NCBI GenBank assembly: GCA_044237845.1
Contig: JBIIEL010000005.1
Location: 9,366-73,365, forward strand
Reading direction: 5' to 3'
Length of the DNA: 64,000 bases
Source: QFOX01 sp044237845
Lineage (GTDB): Bacteria; Pseudomonadota; Alphaproteobacteria; Rickettsiales; UBA3002
The translations under genes were made by a program, and so were the position numbers. The notes under the pieces are model-generated. The model had not been told where the DNA came from and ran no database searches. It saw only the letters and a program-made list of their open reading frames with translations. Each line of letters begins with the position of its first letter. Within the stretch, counting starts at the first letter, position 1. Below are positions 33,643-42,397 of this stretch, piece after piece.

Positions 33643-35502
33643 ATGGCTCGCAAAAACGATCGATATGACCATGACGACGCTGAGGACGATGACATCGTCG
33701 ATAAGCGCGAGGTCAGCCGTTTGGCCGATGACGCGTTTAAAAAGAGTTCCAATGCCATGAGTCAGGCCGAACTTGGCAAGACGACCAAGATATTGGGCAT
33801 GTTTGAGGTGGATGCCGGGCTTGCGGCGTATTTTGACTCTATCTACAACGTGGGTGCGAACTATGCGACAAAGTCGCTTGCGCCAAAGATTGACAGCATC
33901 ACCAGAGCGCTTGGTGAAAAAGCAGGGATGGTCAAGGATGGTGCCGCGCTCAACCGCACGGCGGCAGTAACAACGTTCGGCGTGGCGGCCGCGCTTAAAT
34001 CCGGTAAATTTATTAGCCCTATCTTTAAGGCGTTCTCGGATGAACGCAAAGAAAAGAAGCAAATGGTGCATGATTTAGCGCCCGTGCTCGATGATATTAA
34101 AGGCAAGCACTCTATCGGCATCCTTAATGCGGTGATGGCGACGGATAATGAAGTGATTTATGCACACCGCAAGCGCTTGGCGCGCATCGCGCAGGTGAAA
34201 AAATTTGGTTCAGTGGTCGATCTTGGCATCAATGCCGGTACCAACTTGTTGTTCGATGTGAAGCGCCTGACGGGTATGTGGCAAGGCGATAAGCTAAAAG
34301 AGATAAACGCACGTATCGCGCAGGATAAGGCAGCGGAAAAGGCAAAAGAAGAAGCCGGTGAGGGTGTTGGAGAATTAAAGGGCATGGTTGGCAATCTGGC
34401 CAATATCAGTACCGGGCCGATCGCCGATCGCGTGAAGCGTTCGAATGAGCGCAAACTCGAGCTGACCTTGCAGCCCTACTCGGCCTACGAAATGATTCGC
34501 GAGCTGGATGCACAGGTGACGAGCAATCCGAAGGCCAAGAGCTTTGTACTGCCGAAGACATTCCAGAATCCCAAAAAGCGTCAGGAGGAATGTCAGCTCG
34601 AGCAGTATGTGATGCAGATATTCATCCAGCACCAGAAGGACATGTCCGATATCAGCCCGGATCATACGGAGATTCGTGAGGCGCTGAAAGAAGACCTCGT
34701 GGCGATTGCCAAGCCCATCGCGCATGCGATTCGCAACGGCGATATGAATGTGCTCTCGCTGGTGCGTCTGGTGGGTGAGGGTAAGGTGATTAAAAATCAT
34801 GGGCGTGCGATTATCAGCGCGCATGAAGTTGAATTGCTGATCAAGCAGGATGCGCCGAAGCACGAAAACCAGGTTCACGGTGACCCGAATGAGTATTATA
34901 AGGATAAGGCCTTCACGCGCGATGACTTCAAGGCAGCGCTGAAAGCGCTTGAGGGAGATCGCAAAAACCTGCTGGTTGCGATTGCGCCCGATGAGGTGCT
35001 GCGTGAGGCTGGCATGGAGGCCGATGAAATAAAAGAACGCCGTGAGGCGATTAAAACCGTAAAACAGCGCTTGCTCGCGGATGCGGTGATGGGAATTACC
35101 AGCCAGCCGGAAGAAACGCTGAAGAAGACGCTCGCCAGCAGCGAGTTGCGCCAATTTAACGAGGCTGCAGAGGCGATTTCCCATAAAGGCGAGGCCGCTG
35201 TTGGTTCATCGGGCACTATGCTGCAGGCCAACGGTATCGAGCAAAAAATTGCCAACTGGGCGGTGCCGACGATTCTTGGCGATAAGACACATTTTGGGAC
35301 GGTGCTGGCGAAAGGCCACGAGAAATTCGCCGCGATGCAGGATGGGGAAAATGGTGGTGATGACGAAGAGCGCAAGCGCCCCGACATCATGAAGCACCAT
35401 ACGAAGGAATATGCTGATCGGGCGGAAGGCGGCCACATGAGCCACCGTGACCGCCACGAGAAGCAGCGCCATGCCAAAGGCAGCGAGAGTTATATTGAAT
35501 AG
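33643..35502 (+). CDS. Unrecognised large helical protein, Pho-box-like promoter
   Basis: A 619-residue protein of unknown function. An acidic His/Asp-rich head (MARKNDRYDHDDAEDDDIVD) is followed by long, mostly helical, charged regions. A basic coiled-coil-like stretch lies around residues 215-240, and a very charged His/Arg/Glu tail ends in GSESYIE. No strong transmembrane helix is seen. The ATG at 33643 has GAAGGA seven bases upstream and starts after the -10 box; an ATG at 33625 would precede the likely transcription start. It heads three rightward single-gene units (33643, 35673, 37440) that occupy the lost tail-gene region. Confidence 0.75.
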   Translation: MARKNDRYDHDDAEDDDIVDKREVSRLADDAFKKSSNAMSQAELGKTTKILGMFEVDAGLAAYFDSIYNVGANYATKSLAPKIDSITRALGEKAGMVKDGAALNRTAAVTTFGVAAALKSGKFISPIFKAFSDERKEKKQMVHDLAPVLDDIKGKHSIGILNAVMATDNEVIYAHRKRLARIAQVKKFGSVVDLGINAGTNLLFDVKRLTGMWQGDKLKEINARIAQDKAAEKAKEEAGEGVGELKGMVGNLANISTGPIADRVKRSNERKLELTLQPYSAYEMIRELDAQVTSNPKAKSFVLPKTFQNPKKRQEECQLEQYVMQIFIQHQKDMSDISPDHTEIREALKEDLVAIAKPIAHAIRNGDMNVLSLVRLVGEGKVIKNHGRAIISAHEVELLIKQDAPKHENQVHGDPNEYYKDKAFTRDDFKAALKALEGDRKNLLVAIAPDEVLREAGMEADEIKERREAIKTVKQRLLADAVMGITSQPEETLKKTLASSELRQFNEAAEAISHKGEAAVGSSGTMLQANGIEQKIANWAVPTILGDKTHFGTVLAKGHEKFAAMQDGENGGDDEERKRPDIMKHHTKEYADRAEGGHMSHRDRHEKQRHAKGSESYIE

Positions 35503-35620
35503 CTAGTTTTTCATAAGAAAAACAGGAAGATGCATCCCCGCCGGAGTTTACCCCGTCGCATGACGGGGCGGGGACGATGGTAGTCTAAGCCTCGCTACGC
35601 TCGCCAAGACCACCTATCGA
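35503..35620. other. Intergenic hairpin region
   Basis: CCCCGTC-GCAT-GACGGGG lies near 35551-35568 within a longer imperfect palindrome (CCCCGCC...GGCGGGG). It likely ends the 33643 transcript, though it lacks a T-run. Confidence 0.45.
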
Positions 35621-35666
35621 TTGTCACAAAAGCTTCACACTTCTCCCCGTAAAAATTTGCTATTCT
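35621..35666 (+). promoter_or_regulatory. Pho-box-like promoter (site 6)
   Basis: TTGTCACAAAAGCTTCACA (35621-35639), then CTTCTCCCC, and TATTCT (35661-35666), 21 bp after the repeat. The ATG follows six bases after the -10 box. Confidence 0.75.
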
Positions 35667-35672
35667 AGGGGT

Positions 35673-37280
35673 ATGAGTATCGATACACAGAATTTTGCAC
35701 CCTATAACGTTGCGCCTTCCTTAGGGAAGTTGGGCGCTTCGAATCCTGTCAGCAAGGAGCTTGCTGGCAAGGCGATGCGCGAGGCAAAGAGCGACAGCCG
35801 CATGGCGACCGCAAAAGAAGTCGCGGCGCTGAATAACCAAACGACGTCGACCGATAAAACGATCAAAGGGCTGAAGCGCGTGAGCTTCCTCGGTGACGTG
35901 CCGTTTCAGTGGCATTTCATCGGTGGCGCTGTGGGTGGTCTGGCTGCAGGCGCGGCGGCACGTGCAGGGAAGCTGAACCTCTATACGAAGATCAAGTCAT
36001 TCACCGTCGGGTGGGTGGATGCGCTTTCTCAAACGAAGATAAAGGATTTCCGCCACTATCCTGCCAATTACAAGGCCGAAGTCGCCAAGCACGCCAAGGC
36101 CGCGAAGTTCTTTAAGGAGGCGCGCGCCTCCGTGCCGAAAGCGGAGTTCTCATGGAACCCGATCAAATGGTTTAATAACGTTGACGAACGCAAGAAGGCA
36201 ATTAAGAGCTACGTCGAAAGCGCAAGCTGCGAAAAGTATGATGCCGCGATGGCGGAAGTATCGGCACTGAAAGAGGCCGCATTGCAAAAATCCGGCGCGC
36301 GCGCGGGAGAAAAAATTATAACGCAGGTGAATAAGGTGGCAACACCGATTGGAAACGGCCTGAAGCGTAGCATCGCGGCGATCGACAACACGGCCGGTAT
36401 TGGCAAAGGGCTAGAGAATCTGACGCATAAACTGCCGAGCTGGAAATGGCTTGATGGCATGCGTGGTAAGAATCTCAGCGGCCTCGCGTCATCGCTCAAG
36501 AGAAGCGTCGGCGGGATGTCGCTGTTCGCGGGCATCGTGGCGGTGGGGACGACCGCTGCCGTTGGTGCAACGCTGTTGGCCTCGAAAAAAGAAAACCGTG
36601 CGGCGAAAAATACCATCAAAGACATTGAAGCGGATATCGGCGCCGACCACCCGATTGCTGTGAATATCCGCAAGAGCTACGCCTCGAAAAAAACGAACCG
36701 TGCGCTGGGCACTGCTGCGAATGTTGGGGGTGATGTACTGAATGGCGTTATGTTCTCGTCCCTGCACGGGATGGCGGGCGGTTATGGCGCAATGGCGGTG
36801 CAGATGAGCTTGCCGATGGTCGGCAAAATGCTGGTAAGCGAGAGTCCGGTGCTCAATTCTTACGCCAACCTGAAGCTGGCGGATGCGGGGCAGGCAGTTC
36901 TGCCCGCAGACCAGAAAGTGGAGGCCGTGCGTCAGCTGGTGGCGACGGTGCCTTCGGTGGCGACGCATGGTGGTTACTATAACAAACTTGCGGCACCAGT
37001 GGCTGAGGCGATTGTTGCCAAGAATCTGAGCACGCGTGAGACGATGAAGTTGATCGCGAACGAAGCCCAGTTTATGGCGCTGGCAACGGAAGTTGCAGAT
37101 AAACAGAAAGCTGCTGCTGCCGTAGTGGCAGATGCGGCTCCGGTGGCTGATAAACCCGCAATCAAACCGATGCAGCATGAGGCGCACTATGAAGCGGGTA
37201 AGCCTCAAATGGCTATCCACGCCAAGGACGCCCATCATCAGGGCACCGTGGCCACGCAGCAGAAAGCTGTTTCCGCTTAA
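35673..37280 (+). CDS. Unrecognised membrane-associated protein, Pho-box-like promoter
   Basis: A 535-residue protein of unknown function. There are two glycine/alanine-rich hydrophobic segments (about residues 78-98, FIGGAVGGLAAGAAARAG, and about 285-307, LFAGIVAVGTTAAVGATLLA) with charged helical stretches between. A further small-residue stretch (LHGMAGGYGAMAVQMSLPMV) lies near 370. The tail is Ala/His-rich. The message is probably leaderless, since only six bases separate the -10 box and ATG. The Gly/Ala hydrophobic pattern is shared with the 37440 and 43401 proteins and suggests membrane insertion. Confidence 0.75.
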   Translation: MSIDTQNFAPYNVAPSLGKLGASNPVSKELAGKAMREAKSDSRMATAKEVAALNNQTTSTDKTIKGLKRVSFLGDVPFQWHFIGGAVGGLAAGAAARAGKLNLYTKIKSFTVGWVDALSQTKIKDFRHYPANYKAEVAKHAKAAKFFKEARASVPKAEFSWNPIKWFNNVDERKKAIKSYVESASCEKYDAAMAEVSALKEAALQKSGARAGEKIITQVNKVATPIGNGLKRSIAAIDNTAGIGKGLENLTHKLPSWKWLDGMRGKNLSGLASSLKRSVGGMSLFAGIVAVGTTAAVGATLLASKKENRAAKNTIKDIEADIGADHPIAVNIRKSYASKKTNRALGTAANVGGDVLNGVMFSSLHGMAGGYGAMAVQMSLPMVGKMLVSESPVLNSYANLKLADAGQAVLPADQKVEAVRQLVATVPSVATHGGYYNKLAAPVAEAIVAKNLSTRETMKLIANEAQFMALATEVADKQKAAAAVVADAAPVADKPAIKPMQHEAHYEAGKPQMAIHAKDAHHQGTVATQQKAVSA

Positions 37281-37377
37281 CCCATTGATTTTATTGATAC
37301 ATGGCTTGGCTGCAGCTTCGCCGCCTTCGGATGTGCCATCGTTTTCTTAAGCCTTTTTCGCTAATGAAACGATGCGA

Positions 37378-37422
37378 TTGTCATAAAACCTTCACACTAT
37401 TTTCCTTACAAGCTGGTAGAAT
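37378..37422 (+). promoter_or_regulatory. Pho-box-like promoter (site 7)
   Basis: TTGTCATAAAACCTTCACA (37378-37396), 20 bp, TAGAAT (37417-37422). GAGGAAA lies between it and the ATG at 37440. Confidence 0.75.
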
Positions 37423-37439
37423 GATAGTGAGGAAATGTA

Positions 37440-38369
37440 ATGGCAGCAACTGCAACAGCAACACCAAAATATCAGACCGTGACGAGTTCGCACGTCGCGA
37501 CAACTTCTGTTGACCGCAGCTTGCGCGGTATGATGGAGAAAGCGCGCGGCTCGTGGGTAACAAAGGCGTTGTTCGTGGCAACCTTGGCGGTAGGCTTTAT
37601 TCCGGTGGTTGGTGCAGGCATTTCATATGTGATTGATCGTCGTCGAAACAATGTCGTCGAGAAAAAACAAAAAGAAGTGTTGGCGCAATATTATGCGCCA
37701 CAAATCGCAGCACAGCTGGGTATTTCTCCGGAGTCGGTGAATGTAAAAGACCTTGAGCTCGCGGCGCAAGTCAATCCGATGATTAAAGGCGCAATTGATA
37801 AGGTAGTCGCTGAAAAGAAAAGCGGCAATCGTATGGCTGCATTCTCCTCTGTTGGTGCTTCAGCTGTTGGTTGGTTGCCATTCGCAGGTGGTATTACGAA
37901 CGGCCTCGCGAAAGGTGCGCTGCATCTCGGTGGTGCAGTCGCGGGCGGTATGGCGAGCAGCATTTTTGATAAAGACGTGCTGATGGTGCATGACATGGTG
38001 GAGCATATCGACGCCAAGCTGGCGGCGGGTGAGCCCATTACCGCGCAGGACATTGTGTTGCTTCGCGTGGCGCAGGACGAAAAATGGCAGGCCGACTTTA
38101 AAAAGCAAAACAAGCAGCCCTTCCATAAGCTCGACGAAGCAGGGCAAAATACCGTGATGGCAAACATGCCGGACATGCTGATGGGCGCAGACAGGCAGGC
38201 GGAGGCTCTGAACCGCGGGCTTATCTCTCCGCAGAGCCTGGTGATGGCGGGGCCGGAATCGACCTCGAATTTCGCCGCGAATCTGGCGAGCAAATCACAA
38301 GGCTCGTTCGTGAGCAATGAAACCTCGCGCCGCGCCGCGGCAGCGCAGATGCAGAATTCGCTGAACTAG
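37440..38369 (+). CDS. Unrecognised membrane-associated protein, Pho-box-like promoter
   Basis: A 309-residue protein of unknown function. A Thr/Ala-rich head is followed by one clear hydrophobic helix (about residues 42-65, KALFVATLAVGFIPVVGAGI). A second Gly/Ala-rich stretch lies near 140-185 (SVGASAVGWLPFAGGITNGL, then LHLGGAVAGGMASS). The C-terminal part is soluble with an Ala/Ser/Asn tail. GAGG is upstream of the ATG. It is followed by a strong terminator and then by the chimeric GTA gene, so it marks the right edge of the seven-gene insertion. Confidence 0.75.
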   Translation: MAATATATPKYQTVTSSHVATTSVDRSLRGMMEKARGSWVTKALFVATLAVGFIPVVGAGISYVIDRRRNNVVEKKQKEVLAQYYAPQIAAQLGISPESVNVKDLELAAQVNPMIKGAIDKVVAEKKSGNRMAAFSSVGASAVGWLPFAGGITNGLAKGALHLGGAVAGGMASSIFDKDVLMVHDMVEHIDAKLAAGEPITAQDIVLLRVAQDEKWQADFKKQNKQPFHKLDEAGQNTVMANMPDMLMGADRQAEALNRGLISPQSLVMAGPESTSNFAANLASKSQGSFVSNETSRRAAAAQMQNSLN

Positions 38370-38398
38370 CGATTCTTCCCTTTTTTGAATGAGACACC

Positions 38399-38428
38399 AA
38401 GGCCGCAGCAATGCGGCCTTCTTTTTTA
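38399..38428 (+). terminator. Rho-independent terminator
   Basis: AAGGCCGCA-GCAA-TGCGGCCTT followed by CTTTTTT. It ends the 37440 gene and would block read-through into the chimeric GTA gene. Confidence 0.85.
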
Positions 38429-38452
38429 TCACCCCAATCGCAGGAAGAAACT

Positions 38453-40918
38453 ATGGGATTTGTAGAAACACAATTCCCGGCCGACATCAGTTATGGATCG
38501 TCGGGCGGGCCGGAATATGCGACCGATATCGTGGCCAGCCAAAGCGGCCACGAGCAGCGCAACGTAAACTGGCAGCAGGCGCGAGCACGGTTTAACGTAG
38601 CGCATGGGGTGAAAACCATTCTTGGCAGTAGCGTAAAAATTACCTACGCGGCGGATTGGAGCGAGTATCATCACACGGATGGCGGCTGGCATCATCTTGA
38701 TCCGCTCTGGGCGTCGGCCTCGATTGATATGGTGGGGATTGATGCCTATTTCCCGCTCAGCGACGCGGTGCAAACGGGTTATGATGTGCCCGCGCTCCGC
38801 AACGGATGGCACTCCGGCGAGGGGTATGACTGGTATTACACCGACCCGGCGCGCACGACGCAGGCGACGCTCTCGCCCGCCTATGCGTGGAAAAATATCG
38901 ACTGGTGGTGGAACAATACGCACACGAACCCGGATAGCTCGACCACCGCGTGGGTGCCCGCGAGCAAGCCGATCTGGTTCACCGAATATGGTTTCGCCAG
39001 TGTGGATGGCTGCGCCAATGAGCCGAACGTGTTTGTTGATAACTCGACTTCGGCGAGCGCATTCCCGCGCTTCTCACGCGGGCGGGTGGACTTCATGGCG
39101 CAACGCGCGGCGATTGCCGCAACGGAGCTCGAATGGGCAGGCAGCGGCATGGTCGCGCAGAAATTTCTCTGGACATGGGATGCGCGGCCTTACCCCTATT
39201 GGCCGGATTTGCTGCAGGTATGGAGCGATGGCGGCAACTGGGTCACCGGCCATTGGGTGCAAGGCAAACTCGGTGCGAGCCATGTCGCCGGAGTGATTGA
39301 AGAGATTGTCGCTCGCGCGGGGCTAACCGGCGATCAGCTCGATGGAAGTGCGGTGCAGGCAATTCTTGATGGATTCGTGCTGCATGAACGTGTTTCTGCG
39401 CGTGGGGCAATCGAGCAATTGGCGCAGGCATATTTTTTTACGGTGAAGGAGAGCGCGGGTAAACTGGTGCTACTTCCGCGCGATGCGAGTGTCGACATGA
39501 CTGTGGACACCAACGTATGTATCCCCAAGAAATTTGGCGAGCAGGAAGTTTCCTATGTCGTGGAACGCAAGGAAGATCTGGTGTTGCCGGATCGTGTGGA
39601 AGTGCAGTTCCTAAACCGTCTCCAGCGCTACGAAACCAATGTACAAAGCGCGAGCCGCAGCACGCAAAGTGCAACGGATACGGTGACGCTTGGGATGAGT
39701 CTTGTACTTTCGCAAGCACATGCACGGGCGATTGCCGAGGCGCAGCTCACCAACCGTTGGGCGGAGCGTAGCAGCGTGACACTGCAATTGCCGATTGCCT
39801 ATGCGGCGCTGGAGCCGGGCGATCTGCTGGAGTTACAGGATGAGAACATCACACATCGGATTCGTGTGAGCAAAGTTCAGATTGGCCGTCCCGGCGTGGT
39901 GCGCGTGAGCGGTGTTATCGACGCAGCGGAGGTATGGGATGGGTATATCTCCCCTGTAGCGGGGGCGGATGGTGCAGTTATTATACCTAATCCGGTGACG
40001 CGCTATGAGCTGCTCGATATTCCGGCGCTACCGAACGACGATGCTTCGGCGCTCACATTACATGTGGCGGCGTGCGGATTATCGCAGGGCTGGACGGGCG
40101 CGAGCATTCTGCAGCTCAATGCAGGGGGGAATGATAGTAAGTTGATCGATATTTCGACGCCCGCGATTATGGGCACGACGGTGAGCGTACTCGCGGCGGG
40201 GGTGACGCAGCGGTTCGACCGTGTGAGCACGGTGGATGTGGCGATCCTCGGTGATGCGCCGCTTGCGAACGCGACGGAACCAGCGCTGCTGAATGGTTCG
40301 AATATCGCGGTTATCGGGAATGAGGTGATTCAGTTCGCGAATGCGACGGTGCTGAGTGCAGGCGTTTATCGTCTCAGCGGACTTCTGCGGGGGCGTTTGG
40401 GCACGGAGGCGCAAGTGGTAAGCCATGCACTCGGCGAGCGTTTTGTGCTGCTCAATGAAGCGGTGCAGACCATCACCGTGGCGGCGAGCACACGCGGCCA
40501 GCAATGGCAATTGCGCGGTGTGACGTTTGGCGATGTGATGAGTCAGGGCGTGGATACGACAGTAACGATTCAGGGCAATAGTTTGAAGCCGCTTTCGCCG
40601 GTGCATCTCCGCGCTGTGCGCGGCAGCGGAGGCGATGTAACCATAGGCTGGGTACGCCGCACACGCGTGGAAGGAGGGCTGCATGATTATGTTGACGTGC
40701 CGCTGCGTGAGGCGAGCGAGGAATACGACGTCGCGATTTACGATGGCAGCGAGAAGAAGCGCGGCTGGCGTGTAACGAGCCCCAACGTGGTGTATAGCAC
40801 GGCGGATCAGCTGAGTGATTTCGGTGCTGCGCCGAGCAGCATTACCATCGCTGTAGCGCAGGTTTCTGCGCTGGTGGGTGTTGGTAATATCGCGCAGGAG
40901 ACGGTGCTAGTGTCCTAG
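38453..40918 (+). CDS. Chimeric GTA protein: gp12 (DUF2460) head fused to gp15 hub/TIM-barrel body
   Basis: An 821-residue in-frame chimera. Residues 1-55 (MGFVETQFPADISYGSSGGP and EQRNVNWQQARARFNVAHG) are the conserved N-terminus of the DUF2460/TIGR02217 distal-tail protein. From residue 56 (ILGSSVKITYAADWSEY, then LDPLWASASIDMVGIDAYFP) the chain is the glycoside-hydrolase-like TIM-barrel and C-terminal part of the gp15 hub protein, running to the end. The rest of gp12, all of gp13 and gp14 and the first part of gp15 are absent. The start at 38453 has AGGAAG five bases upstream. The join is at about base 38618. The reading frame is open throughout, so the protein could be made, but it could not replace both parents. 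Confidence 0.85.
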   Translation: MGFVETQFPADISYGSSGGPEYATDIVASQSGHEQRNVNWQQARARFNVAHGVKTILGSSVKITYAADWSEYHHTDGGWHHLDPLWASASIDMVGIDAYFPLSDAVQTGYDVPALRNGWHSGEGYDWYYTDPARTTQATLSPAYAWKNIDWWWNNTHTNPDSSTTAWVPASKPIWFTEYGFASVDGCANEPNVFVDNSTSASAFPRFSRGRVDFMAQRAAIAATELEWAGSGMVAQKFLWTWDARPYPYWPDLLQVWSDGGNWVTGHWVQGKLGASHVAGVIEEIVARAGLTGDQLDGSAVQAILDGFVLHERVSARGAIEQLAQAYFFTVKESAGKLVLLPRDASVDMTVDTNVCIPKKFGEQEVSYVVERKEDLVLPDRVEVQFLNRLQRYETNVQSASRSTQSATDTVTLGMSLVLSQAHARAIAEAQLTNRWAERSSVTLQLPIAYAALEPGDLLELQDENITHRIRVSKVQIGRPGVVRVSGVIDAAEVWDGYISPVAGADGAVIIPNPVTRYELLDIPALPNDDASALTLHVAACGLSQGWTGASILQLNAGGNDSKLIDISTPAIMGTTVSVLAAGVTQRFDRVSTVDVAILGDAPLANATEPALLNGSNIAVIGNEVIQFANATVLSAGVYRLSGLLRGRLGTEAQVVSHALGERFVLLNEAVQTITVAASTRGQQWQLRGVTFGDVMSQGVDTTVTIQGNSLKPLSPVHLRAVRGSGGDVTIGWVRRTRVEGGLHDYVDVPLREASEEYDVAIYDGSEKKRGWRVTSPNVVYSTADQLSDFGAAPSSITIAVAQVSALVGVGNIAQETVLVS

Positions 40919-41479
40919 TAGCTTCGCCTTCGCGGCGGCGTATTCGGCGTCGCTGAGATGTCCATCAGCTTTCAACTTGGCGAGGCTTTCAAGCTCCCCC
41001 ACGAATGCAGTTTTGTTGGCAGTAGCTGCAGGGGCTGCGCTGCTGAGTGCATTGCTACTGGCACGGGCAAGGTCGTGCACCATGGTACGTTTATAGTGGT
41101 CCATGGCGTCCTGAACCGTGCGCACAAACGGCGCGACGGAAGGCTTCAGCACCATGCCAATCGCCATCGATGAGCCTGCATCCGCCACGCGAATGGTGCC
41201 GAAGCAGAGGCCGGTGTCGGATTCAATCGTCTGCAAGCGGTCGAGGTTGATCTGCACCTGACGCAGGCCGAAGAACATGCCGCGATCGAGGAACAAAATC
41301 CGTCGATCCGTACACACAGCGAGCCATGTGCGGTTTTGCATGAAGCCTGAGGTGAGCGCGAGAATCTTCTCACCCTCACCGAGGATCTGCGGCAGATAGT
41401 TGATCTCTTTTTTGGTGTAGAAAATATAGCGGTGCGGCAGCGCGTTAATTTGTGACCAAATCTGTTCCAGCGTCGGCAT
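40907..41479 (-). CDS. Bacterial PH-domain protein with C-terminal SHOCT motif
   Basis: A 190-residue cytoplasmic protein. Residues ~35-125 (GEGEKILALTSGFMQNRTWL, TDRRILFLDRGMFFGLRQVQ, then QINLDRLQTIESDTGL) form a bacterial pleckstrin-homology-like domain. The last 30 residues (LESLAKLKADGHLSDAEYAA) are a SHOCT oligomerisation motif. AAGGAGG lies five bases before the ATG. It is inserted antisense between the chimeric hub gene, whose stop it overlaps by 12 bases, and the DUF2793 gene. Its role at this place is unknown. Confidence 0.8.
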   Translation of the reverse strand: MPTLEQIWSQINALPHRYIFYTKKEINYLPQILGEGEKILALTSGFMQNRTWLAVCTDRRILFLDRGMFFGLRQVQINLDRLQTIESDTGLCFGTIRVADAGSSMAIGMVLKPSVAPFVRTVQDAMDHYKRTMVHDLARASSNALSSAAPAATANKTAFVGELESLAKLKADGHLSDAEYAAAKAKLLGH

Positions 41480-41536
41480 GCGCCCTCCTTATTCATTTAT
41501 TTGAAGCATCTTTATCACCCCCATTACGAGGAATCT

Positions 41537-42133
41537 ATGACGAATACCAGCAATCTTGGCATGACGTTGCTTGAAGCATCGCAGGCGCAAAAAGAAGTCA
41601 CCATCAACGAGGCATTGGTCTGCCTCGATGCGCTGATTTCCGGCGCGGTGATCGATAAGGATCTCGCCACACCGCCGGGCTCTCCTGCGGCAGGTGCGGT
41701 GTATATTGTGGCGGCGAGCCCGACCGGCGCGTGGGTGGGACAGGTAAACAAGATCGCCTATTTCGAACAGGTCTGGCGATTCATTACCCCTGCTACGGGC
41801 ACACGGTTGTGGGTGCGCGATGAGTCGCAATATTATGAGTGGAGCGGCACGGCATGGGTCGCTCAAAGCGCGAGCGATGTGAATGGCGTGAACTTCCACG
41901 CAACCGGTGACGCGGTGGTCGATGGTGTGGCCTCGGTGGGCACAAACGCGCCCGACGCCTCCGCCAAAATCGAGGTAGCCTCGACCACGCAGGGCATGCT
42001 GTTTCCGCGTATGACAACGACACAGAAGAATGCTATCAGCAGCCCCGCCGCGGGGTTGATGGTGTATGACACCACGTTGAACAAGCTGTGCCTGCGCACG
42101 GCCGGCGCGTGGGAAACGGTGACGAGTGTGTAG
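41537..42133 (+). CDS. DUF2793 phage/GTA-associated protein with tail-fibre-like end
   Basis: A 198-residue protein. LEASQAQKEVTINEALVCLD and PPGSPAAGAVYIVAASPTGA followed by WVGQVNKIAYFEQVWRFITP are DUF2793 hallmarks, a family found beside GTA and prophage tail genes. The end (ASAKIEVASTTQGMLFPRMT ... GLMVYDTTLNKLCLRTAGAW) is the repeat pattern of tail-fibre proteins. GAGGAA precedes the ATG at 41537. It is probably a fibre or surface-binding structural protein. It leads the lysis genes, which follow closely. Confidence 0.87.
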   Translation: MTNTSNLGMTLLEASQAQKEVTINEALVCLDALISGAVIDKDLATPPGSPAAGAVYIVAASPTGAWVGQVNKIAYFEQVWRFITPATGTRLWVRDESQYYEWSGTAWVAQSASDVNGVNFHATGDAVVDGVASVGTNAPDASAKIEVASTTQGMLFPRMTTTQKNAISSPAAGLMVYDTTLNKLCLRTAGAWETVTSV

Positions 42134-42137
42134 CGCC

Positions 42138-42389
42138 ATGCCAGAGAACGAGAATGCGATTAAAATTGCCGTGATTCAGGAGCAGGTGCTGGGGCTACGC
42201 GAGCAGCAGAAACTGAATAACGACACCACGCAGCGCCGCTTTAACGGCCTGGAACAAAAAATCGACGAACTGACGGCGATCATGAATCGCGGCCGCGGAG
42301 CCTATGCGGCGTCTATGGCGCTCGCGGCGGCGATTGGTGCCGTGCTGCTTGAGATGGTGAATATCATCACGTCGTATTTTCATAAATAG
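42138..42389 (+). CDS. Small coiled-coil protein with one membrane helix
   Basis: An 83-residue protein. A helical N-terminal part (IKIAVIQEQVLGLREQQKLN then FNGLEQKIDELTAI) looks like a coiled coil, followed by one transmembrane helix (about residues 59-80). Directly preceding the holin gene, it may be an accessory lysis protein (antiholin or spanin-like); that is inference. It starts four bases after the DUF2793 stop. Confidence 0.7.
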   Translation: MPENENAIKIAVIQEQVLGLREQQKLNNDTTQRRFNGLEQKIDELTAIMNRGRGAYAASMALAAAIGAVLLEMVNIITSYFHK

Positions 42390-42397
42390 AGGGCGCT

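Noticed and set aside
38453..40918. Sequencing frameshift as the cause of the gp12/gp15 join
   Set aside because: The join is in frame and several kilobases are missing, which a base-calling error cannot explain; an assembly error remains possible and is listed as a check.
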